From positions 7,850,501 through 7,914,500 of the forward strand of contig CM032802.1 in assembly GCA_019155185.1 (NCBI GenBank): 64,000 bases of DNA, read 5' to 3'. Source of the stretch: Beaufortia kweichowensis (taxonomy: Eukaryota > Chordata > Actinopteri > Cypriniformes > Gastromyzontidae). The notes beneath the pieces were generated by a model. It was not told the DNA's origin. It made no database searches and saw only the letters and a program-made list of their open reading frames with translations. The position numbers and the translations under genes are program-made. Below are positions 46,611-61,600 of the stretch, in pieces; the stretch's first letter is position 1; each line of letters begins with the position of its first letter.

Positions 46611-49600
46611 TCAGTTGGGCACTTTGGGCTCGATTCTGAGCGAGGCTTCATACAGGCCTTCTTCATCCATCACTGAGCTTCCGTCCAGTAAATACAATGC
46701 TGCCTGAAACACAGGAACACTGTATCAGTTTCACAGCCTGTGGGAAGTTTTGATATTTTGCAAAAGTATTAAAGTCCCATCATAAAAGTGCTTAACTGAT
46801 AGAGCATGATGCTTGCACCACCACAAGGTTATGGATTTGATTTCAAGGAACATGCATACCACTAATAATAATGTAGTAAATGCACTGTTGCATTGAATGA
46901 AATCGTCTGCCAAATGCATAAAAGTGTGAAATCTTCAATTACGTTTTGCATTTACTGTTACAGCTGTTATGTCACGGAAAGTAAGAGATACAATTAAATA
47001 GATGAAACTTTTTAGATGTTCGACCAATATGTGATCTGAATGTCACAGATTGACCTATTGGCCAGATGTAAAAAATGAAAACCTCAAAGCTGAATGCTTT
47101 AACAGCACAAACCAACAACAGTTCAATACCTTTGGCTGGTAATCAATCTTGTATGCTGTTTGCTGAAACTGTCTGATTTCTCTGATGATATGGGAGATCT
47201 ATAAAATGAAGAAAACAAATATGATGATAAATGATCTCTATGGCTCTTCACCATTTATATGAAAGGAACATGAATGAATCTTTAAACACTTACCATTCTC
47301 ATCTTGGAGAAATTGACCAGGTTATCTTCTGTGTAGTTGGGAGTCCCCTCTTCAATAAAGGCCAGGTCAGTAAGGTACATTCCCAAATATGGCACACAGG
47401 GAGGATCACAACTGCGAACATCAGATAAAACATTACCAAGCAATCATAATCGATCTCCAATGTACCCAAATACATACACAAAACTGAAGTGCTTATAGAT
47501 CATTTAAATAACAGCAAACAGTACTCAATGACAGTACTTGATATAAACAGTACTGTATTTCTGTAGATATTTCAACTTACTTTTTCAAAGCCTCTCTGAG
47601 GTTCTTGAACCTTCCTTCAGATGAGACCAGCTTCTGGAGTTTATCAATGACAGTTTTGGTCTAAAAATGTAAAGACGAAGCCTATTTAAAAAACAAACAT
47701 CACTCAAGGCACTAGGCCTACTTTTTAACTTTGCTGAATGAAACGGTGTCCTAATAAGATACAAGGTGATAAAAGACATGACAAGTGACACAACGTTTAA
47801 AAGATTTTCACAGAGTGAAATTCCACTCAAAACAACTGTACAATATACTTTAAACACTCTAATTGGTGGTAACAGCGGTCTGCCAAAAACCCCAGTTAAA
47901 ACGCAGATTTAATAGAAAGTTGACTTTTCCCACCTGTTTGGAAACTTTGAGCCAGGTCTTCTTCAGACGGAAGATGGAGCTGCGATTAAGGGATGATGTG
48001 ATTTCTAGCACGGCATTGTAGTTATGGAGACAGCGGCAGATGTCAGCTACAGCCACCCACTTCTCAATCACTGACACCCGTACATTCACATCATCACTGT
48101 GCAGGATCTCTGTAGCGATCAGGTTACTTATCTTTAAAACACACAGATCATTCATCATTGTCATCGGGTTAATTATGATTTATTCATCTCAAGTGTGTGA
48201 TGTTATCATCACTATCACTACATAAATACTTCATTATTAAAGACAGTACAATGATGTAAAGTAAAATCACGGATATTACAGGAACACATACATCGTTGAA
48301 GTGTTTTGTGGTTTTCATGATGTAAGGTGTCTTCTCGTTCTTGTCGTTCTTCATCCATCCTTGACCGAAGAATTCCCTGTATATGAGGAGAATATTTTTT
48401 GTGAGGAACACTTTGTTTGATTCCCAGATCAGCACCTGGATAATGTACTGTATGTTTATATAAGAATATCAGTATAATATTACAGCACTCACTCATATGG
48501 TATGACTTTAAAAACAAGATGGTCCAACAGGGTGAGCTGCTCTGCAATCTCCAGAGCCGAATGATTCTCAAATGGTTCTGCCTTTCCTCCTTCCACCTGT
48601 ATTTACACAAAACCACGAATGTCAACTGACAACTGTAAAAAAAAACAGTAAAAAATGCTGAAAAACTGATGAAGATTATGCTGAATCATTCCACTAACCA
48701 TCTGCAGCACTTCCTCCAGACTGATCTGATTGTCACCAGGATCCTCCTGCGTCAGTGTTCTGTTATAAAAAACATGGCAAACAACAAGAATAAATACAAA
48801 CTTTTATCCCAATGTGATTACTGATTAGTATTAGCAGGCATTTATATCTAAAGTGTGTTACATTTAAACACATCTGGATAGTCCATACTTGACATAATCA
48901 CAGACCTTTATATTTGATATTTATATTGAAGATTTGAAGTTTAGAGACCTACAAATGTTTACCAAATCATTTGAGGTTCATATTAAATTCATGAAATTCA
49001 TAGCCATCTTCAACACAGTTAACGCATCCGTCTAATTTAAAATTATAATAGGTTCATTCTGTTCTGTGTTATTTCCTAAAACGGATGCACACACATACAA
49101 ATGGTAAATGACTGTCAGTACTTGATCTTTGATGATAACAAAATTCAGCTATACAAAGCCTGCAAATAACTGTACTTTTATCAGTCTCATTAAGATTTTT
49201 TTATTTGTAAATAGATTTGGTCTTTAAAAAGTCTTTTATCAGAAATAGTTTCTCTGTCAAAGCGTTTACAAATTAAACACTATCAATTATTAAGGTTTAA
49301 GAGCATCTATTAGTGTGTGTGCAAACATTCACAAAAACAAATGTGCACTTTACATCGAAATAGTTGTGAAAACAAGTAAGATTACTCTGTCTATGAACTG
49401 TACATACATATGACGACAAAAATGCCAACACAAACCACACTTCAAGAAAGACATTTTTGCAGTCACTATGAAAATAATGTGGCATCTATATTTATTTATT
49501 TGACCTCCTCCTACCTTATGATGTTGGCTGCAGCTTTCCTCTCCTGGGTAAGTAGTTCAGGGTCATGCATCACCTCCTCTAGGAAACTAATCACCTTCAT

Positions 49601-52600
49601 TTTCAGCTCTGTGTTTGTTTCAAAGTCCTAAAAATATGCACATATAATACACAAGTATTAAAGCAGTAATGCATGGCAGGCACATCCTACATATACTGTG
49701 CCGTGTGTTTATTAAACACTTTGACAATGCATTCACCCACCAAAAAAAGTGTTTCTCTCACTTGCTATTTTCACATTATACTATTGTTTTCAGATGTGGC
49801 CATGTACCTGTGAGTGTTTGGACACCCAGTGCCGGAGGACATTGAGAACTCGGTTAGTTGCTGCTCGACGAATCACAAACTCCTTATCTCCGTTCCTCTG
49901 ATCTGTGGGAAACCCTAACGGCCAATCAAAATTCATGTTAATTCCTTTTCTGCCGGGCAACAAACATCCACGGCCTATGAGACAGATTGCAGATTCCTAC
50001 AGTACCTGTGCTTGCCAGAGACATGCGGCGGTACTTCTCCTTGGTTGGCGTGCCCTCGTTGGCTCCAGCAGTGGCTATGGCAAAGGCAGAAGCAGCAGAC
50101 AAGGCGCTACGGTTGTTATCCAGCTCCCGGCAGGACGACATTACCATGCCATTATTGTAGGAGAGTAGAGAGAATTCTGCACAGAGAGACACAAGACTTA
50201 GATTTAAGACTTACACAAATTAATATCTAACTTTTTAGTTAGTTTTCTTTTCAAGTGATAAGATTGCAAATATGTTTGCAAGTGGCTCTATATTTGTTCA
50301 ATATATGCAAGAAGAAACCAATATTAAAATAGTATACAAACAGATATTAAAAGAGAACTACATTTTAATATGCAAATTCTTTTTGAATACCAAATACAAT
50401 TTCTTAGGAATTATAATATGAACAAAAAATAATAATTCATAAAAATAATAATAATAAAAAAAATAATAATAATAATTAAGTATAATAAAGAAACAGAAAT
50501 TTGACCAGCAATCAGACAAAAATACACACTTGTACTTGTAAGCACTTTCAATTTTCTTAATCACATGAACAAAATATTTTTTATTTTTGCTGGAATTGTG
50601 GATTTCTTTGAATGAAGTGCATCTCAGCATCCAGCAGGTGGCAGTCCGAAACATAAAATGACTGACTGCGTTTTTATCAAGACAATAGGCAGGGTTCTTA
50701 TTCTCAAGATGGTAGAGACTAAAAATAGCTCATCATTTCCCTAGTATGTATGGCTCAAATACACTCTTTCAGATTTACGAAAGCAATATTTTGAGGAAAT
50801 GTTTGCTGCTTGTTGTTGCAAGGGTTTATATATAAAACATAAAGGGAAATCCAAGTTAAACACAACATGCTTTTTTACTGCCACAGTGCCTGATGAAAAT
50901 ACTGCATCACACCTGTCTCTATGAGACAGTAGGGTCATCGTTGACCTTTAACCCCATTTAATTCTGTTTCAAAAGGAAGTAGACAGCATTGTTGCAGTGC
51001 ATCGACTGCACTCAAACAAACCCGGTAACCGGGGTGGCGGAGAGAATACATGCTAATGGTTGCTATGGCACAAGTTTTCCAAACACCTACTCATGCCTCC
51101 TTTGGCGTTTCCCTCAGCTTTTTTTTTAAACCTACAGAATTAATGAGATTTCGCACGAATCGTGTCTTGCGAGGCTTCCATCTCCTCCTAAGAATTACTT
51201 CAGACCTTCACAGATACAGCGTGTACTTTACAACATAAAAGACAAACCGAACACAAACAAAAATACTAGACATTTCAAATGAGGCTTGTCAAATACACAA
51301 AATGCTCAAATCTATGGGGGGCCTTGTAGTTTTTGCATATATCCAAGTCAAGCAACTTAAATGTTAAAACAAAATAAAAAAATCAATCAATCACATTTTA
51401 TTGAGCAATCGCATTAAACACTTGTTTTCTCAAGACACTCAGTCTGCCATTTTGAGCCATTGATAAATGCAACATTTGGCTGGTGTGAAGGGTGCAGGTG
51501 GCTTGTCAGCATGATATGCAGGTGCTCCGGTTTTCATGTCAGTGAGCGATAACAACACAGAAGGGAAGTCTAGGACACAGTGTCTTTTACCTGAGGAGTT
51601 TTTGCATTTGACGTTTTTGGGAGTCGTGGGTGACTTGGTGGGCGATACTTCAGCCTCGGCCTCGTCACTCTGGATCTGGTCGTTGTCGCTTTCCTCTCTC
51701 ACCGAAATATCTAGAAAAATTAGAAGTCAGAGATAGAAAAGTGAACACAGCACACATTCCTGTATGAAAGATTTCTTTAACAATACACTTAATTCCGATT
51801 AATTGTGCTTATTTTTTGTAGTCGACAGCACACACACACACATTTTGATCACAAATCTCACCCTGTTTGCACAGAGACAGCTCATCGGCCTTGTCCGTCT
51901 TGCTCTCGCCCTCGTCGGGAATCTTGCTGGCGATCGGGCTGGACACGTAGAGTTTGCTGATGTCCAGCGTGGTCTTGCTGAAAGGGGACATGGTGGAATA
52001 CATGCTTGCATAGCCATTGGAGGAACAGCTGAGGGCGGCCAAGTCCAAAGCTTTTCCTCCGGTGATGATGGGAATGTTGAGGGAGAGTTTCCGGCGCCGG
52101 TTGGGGGACGAAGTCTTTGTGATGGCCAGCGGGGGCGGAGAGGAGAACTTGCGGCTGGCACGAGGTGACTTCGGAGGCTCTCCGTAGAGGAGCTTGTTGT
52201 TCTGGCTGCTGGCGAAAAACAGCTCCAGGGATCTGTGTGTGTTGGAAAGAGCAGGAGCGAGGGCTCATGTAATGACCGTGTTGTCTTTATTTAAACCTCT
52301 ACATGGTTATTTAGCACATCCCAGCTAATAAAACTATGCTCCAAGAACGTTCTGCTAACATTATTATTATATTATTAAAATGCTGCTTTTAAATGTTTGT
52401 AAACATTACACAAAAAAAGCCTACAGAAAAAATGAGATTTTACACGTTTCATGTCTTGTGAACTATGTTCTAAAAACGTTTTCCTAACACTCTGATTACA
52501 TTATGAAAACTTTACTTCTAATTGTTTTTTGTTGTTCACCAATGATGTAAAAATACCACTTATAAACCAACATTTATAACATTTAAAACATTTGGCTATG

Positions 52601-55600
52601 AATGTTCATAAAATACTCTTTTAATGTTATTGCAATAATAGTTTATTTACTTTTGAGAAAATGTTCAGAAAATGTTAGCCAAAGTTCTGAGAATGTTCCT
52701 TGTCAGCTGGGATATAATTTTACAGAGAGAATAACCATAAGAATTTGTAATACAATTCCATTTCAAACATGGTTTGAAATGTAATAAAATAAATAATACT
52801 AATAAAACTGTATTATAAATTATGTGTCTTTAAGCTGAACCAGCTAAGGAATAAGTGCACTCAACAGTAAGCAAACAGACGACCTACTTCTTTAAGGTGC
52901 AACTACAGTACATATTTAGCATATACACAAGTTGTCCGTCACCTCCCCACATCACAACCCTACAGAAAATAGCTACGCACTTGCCTCTCGAGCTACATAT
53001 CAAACCTCTCTCAATACAGCTTATGATTTAGTTTCTAATTGCTTTATGTACTGACAGAGAAAATTGTCTCTGCGGAGCACAAACAGCCTACTCTTCACAT
53101 CTCTCTATAAGGTTGGAGAGCGTTGCAGAGAAGCTTTTCCCACACATCCAGCCACCCCCTACACGTCATGCCTGCACAGAAATAGCCCCTCTTATGACAG
53201 TCTGGGTGACCGTTGAAGCTGAGGCAGGGCAGCTGAGCGGGGGAGGTCTGGGGAGGCATCGCAGCCGTGCGGTCTGCCCAGGGGAGAGAGGGTGCTACAG
53301 GCAGTGGGTGTGTGGGAGGTCCCCGGCTCTTACTGATTTGCCTGGATCTCCGTCTCCAGAGCCAACAGAAGGAGGGAGAGCGGGGAGGGGAAAAGAAAGA
53401 GATGGAGAAAGAAGACAAAAATAACAGAACGAGAGAGATAGAGAGAGAGGAGATTGAGGTGCTCTGGCTGCAAAACGTGCACACTAAATATTTCATCTAG
53501 CAGATGCGGCACGGGTGGAGGGTGGGGTCCTGCAGCAGAGTGGCCGGTTGCTAAGGTGATGGCGACAGAGCCCCGCTGAGACGCTTCAGTCAGGCAGGAA
53601 CGCAGGCGAGGAAGCAGAGCCCAATTACTGCTGTTTCCAGCAGAACACACACACACATACAGTACATAGAGCAGGGCAGCACACATTAGCGTGACCTCTC
53701 GCAAGCCTTTAGTAACTCCGGCACATCTCTCTCCCTTCCCCTCTGGCTTTCTCTCCATCTCGCTCTCTATTTTCTCTCTTTTTATTCTTTAAACACACAG
53801 ACATTCGCTCACTCACTCTGTAGGGTGACAAACACTGGTATGACCTCTCTCTGTCTTACCAAATCATTTTCTGTCTGTCACATGACCCCATACAGTACAC
53901 AGCAAACCAAAGCGCTGCTGCAGAACTAGTGACTTGCAGAATGTGCATCTGCATGCCAACATACAATACAAGTCTATTGAATAATTTACCACAGTAAACT
54001 GAAAAGAATTAGGGATGGGTCACAATTGTTGACTTTTTAAATTTTAAATTAAAAAACAACCAAATTTCTTACGTTTAGTCTTGATTTTTATATATATGAG
54101 CACCAGAATGGAAAAGACATGTGATGTAGAGGTATAGTTTACCCAAAAATACAAATTCCGTCATCATGCATCATCATCATGTAACACGCAGCAAGAAGTG
54201 TCCGTAAGTATAGAACAAGAACCACTACCACCTCGCTAAACCAAACTCGATCAGTATTTTACAACCTAAACTGAGATAAAAACAAACACTCTTGCCATAC
54301 ACGGCTACGCACAGTATACTGTGGCCATCAGACATTACATTCACTGGGGTAACCTAATGGATTTCTTCTTCTTCACTATAAAAAAATATGCTGCTGTGCG
54401 GCTTACCGTGCTGGTATAGCACTGATGGGCCTCTTGTATATGGTGATGAGTTTGTCGAGGACGACGTCTGCGCTGGTGAAGACTCGGTAGGAGTGCAGGA
54501 AGGTGTTGAGGAAGTCGATGGAGAGGAAACGCAGGTCGGTTAACCTCTCCAGTAGCCGCTCCACGCTGGCGTAGCGGATCTGCAGGACTTTGCACGAATT
54601 CATCATCTTACTGAAGCGGATGTCCACGTCGTCGCAGTACAGACTGGCATCAGACCTAAACATGAAATAATTAGACGTGATTCACATAACATACAAAGGC
54701 TGGCTTTAGTTTTATAATCATAACTGTCATAATATACAATACATTAGTAGTTATTAAATATGTTTTTAATATACTTAATCAAACGCTATATTGGAAAAGG
54801 ATAGCTTCCACCCTGCTGAAAAGACCAGGATAGATTAACCAGTATAGACCAGTTCAGTCCAGCACTGGAATTCATGCTGGTCTTCTCAGCAGGGTGGTGT
54901 GATACGAAGCGCTTACTTGATCATCTGGGGCACAGTGACTTTAGAGTTCTCCTCAAAGGCATTCATCATCAGCCCATTACAACGAATATTATCTATGCAC
55001 TGTAGTAAAGAGAGAGAGAGAGAGAGAGAGGCATGTGAACCACAAGAAATGAATAAAAGGCAAAGGTCTTGCCCTGGAGCTCTGCGGATCACTCTATGCT
55101 GTCTGATGTGAGTAGACATGCCTGGCTGATGTCACTGGTCCATGCTGACTTCTCTTGCCGTGAGGAGGCCACCAGGATGAAAGTGAAGGACTGGCTGTCT
55201 TTGGGCTCCACCACAATCTTAAAATCCAGGTGCTCCATGTCCTGGCCACTCTTGTCTGACTTGGCTGTGGAAAAAAGGACATCACGTGTTAACGTATAAT
55301 GCAACAACACGTTCTCACTACCAAGGTGTCAGATATTGATGCCCATAGTAGACCGAACGTCTGACGCCTTGGGAGAGAGAACATTGTGCATCGCAAAGCA
55401 ACCCATTACATATCAACAGAGATACAGTAAATAATGTTGAAGATCAAATAAAGCGTTTTGGTACGTACACTCGTCATCTGTACCCTCAGGCTCCTCTATC
55501 AGCGTGCAATCGATGAGTGACACCACACCGTTCTGCCAGAAACAAGCAACAATGAGACGTGCTTGGCGAATCAGACACTATCAGATAATCAATAGCAGCT

Positions 55601-58600
55601 GTACTAAAACAGTGATTACTGTGTGGATCTCCTTTTTGAATTTCCCCAATGACCAGAAGCAATACTGGCTTATTGAACGTCTTGAAATTACAGGCGGCTG
55701 AATGTGGTAATCGTCGCTTCATGAGCGCAACGTAACATTTTGCTGGTTTAACAAGTGACAAAAGTCATCATTTGAGATATTAAGAATGGATGTGAATAAC
55801 ATCCCATTTCCATATTTGTTGTGTTTTTAAAAAAGCGGGCATCTGGGCATTTTTTTCTGTAATGAGTTGAAAGTACACTTCAAGAGTGATTTAAATTACA
55901 ATTTAAATGACAGCTTTGAAACGGCTTTGAATAATGAAGAAAGCAAATAAGCAAATAAGAGCCCAGCATAGACAGAAACTTCATGCCAAGGAAACATTTC
56001 TGCATATTCTAGACTACTGTTAAGTGACTACTGGGAATATCCTAAAATATAATATATTTTGATTTATTTTATATTTGCTGTCACATAATTCCCATGTTAT
56101 TCCATAGCTTTGATAAGATTACTATTATGTTAATAAGTGAGTGACCCTGAACTTTTAAGTCACTATGCTTTAAATCACTATGGATAAAAGCTTCACCTTA
56201 GTGAGGTGTAGTTTTCCCCCAGAACCTCTAGTGCAGATGATCAGATGTTTGGAGAACAGGAAACACTGCCTCTCACCCTCCTTCTTCAGAGACAAAGAGC
56301 CTAGACGGCCACGGGTGATTTTGCCCTTCTCACTCATGGGCACTTGTATCAAAGATCCTGAGAAACAACGACAACAGAAAGAGAGATATGGAAGCAGGAT
56401 GCGTTAGATCTACAGGTACAACAGAACAGGAAGTACTGGATTCATAGGTTCCTATAAGACGTTTCCTCTTGTCTTCGTATCCCACGGTGCATCTGTGACA
56501 TTTCCGATCCAGCGCTCAACTCCAGGTTGAATGGTAAGAATGTGATTACACTTGGAAATGAAAGAGTTGGTCTGTTCTTTGAACACAAGGAGCTCTTCAG
56601 AGACTAGCAGGATTAGGACGTCCAATCCTTTGAGTTAACGCTCTGCTTTGTGGTTGTGGGGGAAACAGGGCAGCCCAGAAAAGCCTCAGAGAGGGAAGGG
56701 GAGCAGGGGTTTGACAATAACTGGTGACAGGAGTGACAGCGTGCAGAAAAGAACAGAGGAGAATCCAACCTCCTCCTTATCGGGGATCTGTGGTCCCTTT
56801 TTACAAAGAGCAGCTCAGGAGAATGTGTGTGTGTGTTTTTTTGGGGTGGTGTGGTGTTTACCTTGTCTGACAAAGGTCTGGCTTGTGTCTAGGAGAATCT
56901 CGCAGCCCTCCACGATCATACGCTCGATGGCGAGATTTTTTCTAATGTTCTCTGTCTCGCTGACCTCATCGTGCATGATTCTGTGGAGGTACGGCAAACA
57001 ACCTGTTAAACTTTTGAGTTTCTCGTTTAAGCCTTATTTTACAAACACAGACATTTCTGTACTGTCCATGTGTGATCTATGCAATAAAAAGTAATATATT
57101 ACCCAATATTTATATTTATTATTTATGACACTACTATCTTCAGGATGTACATTATATTATACATCATATACTTATTACATTACTATTTTTTTGTCATTTC
57201 AACAATGCCAAAATTTATAATAATTTGGGTAAACTATTTTTTAAAGGTGAATTTAAATATGATTCACTAAATGGAATTGAAAAATTAAAAAAAATCCAAG
57301 TAAATTACACATAACACTTTTTAGTATGCAAACTTATACAATTGAATTCATGGTCCATTCTTGGTTTCAGTCTTTCAGTTTCATTATGTGATAGATGGAT
57401 GTAGTATTCGGATGTACCTCGAAAGCTCCTCTAGTTTCGACTTGGCATAATCCAAGCTGTTTCTCTCCACATGCTCGTGCGGTGTATGTGCTAACAGCTC
57501 GTGAAGGGTCAGTATGTAGCGAGGAATCTGCCAGACAAGAGACACACAGAGTCATAATGTCAGACAGGAGGGTATTTTTCTATTTTTTTGCCTTCTGTTG
57601 TAAAACACACTCATTGCCACACTTAGTCATGTGCACACATGAAAATCCAAACTATCAGTGCTGTATTCTCACAAGCCAGCACATTTATTACCAGTGCTGC
57701 ATAGGCCAAATCACACCGAAATTTCATACCTTGACATAAAAAAATATATTTATAATGGTCACTTTGCACGTTTTAAAAGGAAATAAGCACAGGTGGAGAT
57801 CTGTGATCACCTGGAACATAGGGTAGGTAAGGAAGGTCTCCAGGGTGCGTTCCTCACAGTCAGGCTTGGCTTCGTACTGTTTCAGCAGCTTGTCGAAGTC
57901 GCGGTTCTGCTTGCAGTGGGCCAAGATCTGCAAACTGTACTGGTGGTTACGCACAAACTCCTGGTAGATGTTCAGCATGGGCAGCAGGATGTCAAAGAGG
58001 TCAGCTGAAGGTAAGAAAGGAAGATCAAAGTCAATCCAAAATAGACTAAAGATCAGCAACACCTTCTGAAAAAGCTACCTTGCAATTAGCACAATCTAGA
58101 GAATGTTCTCTGCTGTTGGTTGCCAAGTGCTCTGGCAGTGCACTCACCCAAAACTAATGTTGGCCAGCTTGCTATTCGAGCTTTCAACCCTTGGTAGAAT
58201 ATCTGATGTAGAAACATGATGGTTTCACTGCGGGAAAAAAACAAATGAGTAAACAACAATAAATGTAGGCATTACATCATGCTTGCTTTAAGGCAATACA
58301 GTGTATATTTCGCTATATTTAAGCAAAAGCTAGTTTTTATGTTTTAACTTTATGTGGATTGCATATCTTTTAACGTAATCAAAAAATGCTTGATTCCATA
58401 TTGATATTACGACTTTTGATTGTAGCCCTATCTTGGAGAAAATTTTAAGATTCGTTAAGATCTGTTTTGAAGAAGACACATGATTCTGAAAGTCCTGACT
58501 TGAGAAGTTTATTTCTATCTATAAGAAACAGAATTAGGACATTAAGAAGATGTCACTCAAGTTATTTTCCAGCAAATGAAACTGATCATATACCTGTTCA

Positions 58601-61600
58601 GGAATATGCTGCTGACATCGTCATGGGTTATGGGTGGTTTCTTGGAACTGGCAGCCATGCGCAGTGGTCTCAAGAAGTTGTTGACCAGGATATGAAGCTG
58701 TTGGACGTACTCGGCTTCAGCCTCCAGCATGCTAAAGACGACCTGGTTCCTCTTTCTCATGCTCTCCGCGTGTGGAGAACGAATGTAATCCTGAATGATG
58801 GTCTTCCACTTTCTCCGACACATCCAGCCTCTCAGAAAGCTTTGCACCTGAGATGAAAACATGAAAATGCTTTTATATTTCTCAGAAATCAATAGATATA
58901 GACTATATATTCAGTTGAATATAGTTGAATATTTCATGCAGGGTCAGATGATCATTTCATTTGTTCAGGGCTCAACATTAAGGAAATAAATATTTAATAT
59001 TTAATAAATATTTAAATGTTTGGTTTTCTGATTTACATGTTTTGATTTAAACACCAAGGTTAAGTTAGCCAGATGGCAAACCTACTAAATGTGTTGATTT
59101 AATATGTATGTTGTATGTCATATTCAACAGTTAATGTGTGAGAGAATGCAGAAACATGAAACAGAGGCCTTACTTTCTTGATTTTCTTGATCTCAGAATC
59201 ATCATCACTAGGGGGAGTGGTGGGATTCGACTGGATCTTCTCGTTGTCTTTGAGCATTGTAGCGATCTGCCAGAAAACAGTGACAAAAATGGCAGAGTCA
59301 ACACTTTCTTTGCAAAAAAAACGCATTTCCTTCACTGCTTCTCAGCATGCTGAGAAAGTGATTGAGTCAGGCCAAATCAGTGCCAGCTGAGACATGTGGC
59401 ACAATCTCTCACCCGATCGGATCTCTCAGATGACACTTGATGGTGATTTCTGATGCCTAGCGTGCGCAAACTTTCAGATCATTACACGGCTCTGTGAATT
59501 ATAAGGGAAACGGTGGGGAAACAAAAGAGGTGGGAGCTGGCCAGCGTAGTCTAAAGGTGAGTGCTGCATTTATTGGATGCAGGCTGAAAGAGTTTATTAT
59601 GCTGCAGACCAAGGATGCGACGCGCACAATGCATCTGGGGTCATGCATATTCAGCACACCATTTCATACAGCTAGCTCCATTTGCACTTTAAAGTAAAAC
59701 GACTATTTGATCTGGCTGATGAAGAATACAGCAGGATCACAGTTCTCTTGGAGGGCTGTTTTTTATGAGCAGAGATGCAAAGTGAAGTGTAAAGTAGTCT
59801 GGAGAAAGCTCTTGAAAACCAAATGCTTCTCGCACCAATTTTCAGTCTCTCAGCTATTCCGCTTTCAGAAGGAAGAAAAAAACATAATATCGCCGGTTTC
59901 CCCGACAACTTTGTTCGTTTCGGAAAGACAAAGTGTACTTTATACGCACAAAATTTCCAGATTTGCATCCCTAGTTTACAAGAGAAAAACAATCACTTTG
60001 GGTTACAAATTTACCTCTGATTTTAGACGTTCGATCTCAATCTCTCCATCTTCTATCTGTTGTCGAAGTTGCTTAGCAACTGTTTTCTCGGTCTCCACTA
60101 TTTGGAGTAGATGGAGGTACTTCTGCATGAGCGTTTCATGCTCGGTAGCCAGGTTTCTGTAGCTGTGCACAGAACACACACACGCATTAATACAATAAAC
60201 ATGTAGCCATCCATAACAAACCATACGCGCACGCACAAACAAAACACAAACATGAGCTGAAACATTCAACACAATATGATACGTCACATTACACAAAGAG
60301 GGATGACGTTCATTAGCATACACACAGTATTAAGATATAACTCTATAAGCGCACACTTTAGTGAATGTTAGACATATTTAGAAGTGCTGCGGGCCAGCCA
60401 GTGACAAACAGCAGAAATAGTCTTTACCAGTACAGACTGAAACCAGAAGCAAGCACCAGCCACCCTTACCTCAAGAGAAGCACTTGTTCTCAAAAAGTAA
60501 AATAAAGATGGCTTTTTAGGGTCTCTTTTGATTTAAAATTAGCTTCAATAGACTCCTGTGTGAAGCTGTTGGAATATGAAAGGATGAATTGTGTCTCCCT
60601 TTGATCACTTTACTGGCAATGCAAAATGAATCATGCATAAGTGCATGAACATCGTTGTCTGGCCTATCCATCTCTATGCTCAGTGAAGGTCACCATTTCC
60701 AACAAATGTCACAAACGTGTTCAATATTTTTTAAGGCAATATTAACAAGTGACGATTAGTGGCAAACAAACCAATTGTTTTTAGTTTACGCTTTGTTGGC
60801 TGGTATTGGATGTTATGCAGACAGTATTGGCCTTGATTAAAGCATCACACAAAAGCCACAACTGATAGTTCTTTGATAGGCTCTACATGACACACTTTAT
60901 GTAAAATAAAACAGTTTTCAGTAAGCCAATGATGTGTTTGTAGTTCTAATCTCAACTATTTTTGGCTTTCTATGGTTTCAATCCATTACATGTAAAACTT
61001 CTTTAAAAATACTGACGGCACCTTAAAGCACTAAATAAAAAATTTTTTTAAAAAAGAGAAAAACCCCACTGAACCCCTAATATATAATAGATAGAAACTA
61101 TAACCACAAGCAACGGTCAGTGTTAATGAATTTATGGTAAGTTGTTTGTTAACTTGCACATAAGTATGAGTTATTTGAAATGAAACAGAACATTTCTTAT
61201 ACACTAATCACTTTTACACAAGGTTAATAACACACCACAAACCAAACTGAAAGCATTTGGCACTGCACGTGTCCCTGACTGCATCAAGACTATCTGCTTC
61301 TACAGACACAAAACAATGTTCTTTGTCTGTTAGTTCCCAATGGAGTGCTTGAATTCAAAGTTCATTTCTAAAAATAAACAATACTCCCAGCAGAACCTCC
61401 GCAACATCCAAGATTGCTTAAACAAGCTTGAGGCTAATTATAGATAATGAGACATGGAATCTGTCCACTTGGCAAAAAAATCCCCTCTGTACTCATTTTT
61501 CCCCCTTCACAATAAACCTTTGTGTATAGAGAAGTACATGTGGTATACACAAAACCAGATAAATCCTGTTTTTTCCTTTAGGCAAGATCTTATCTGACTT

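Noticed and set aside
51803..52168. 121-codon plus-strand ORF
   Set aside because: Antisense shadow of the real rasgrf1 exon 51862-52232.
53330..53758. 142-codon minus-strand ORF in a rasgrf1 intron
   Set aside because: Runs over a GA/CT low-complexity tract and GC-rich sequence; several overlapping frames are open on both strands, as expected without coding.
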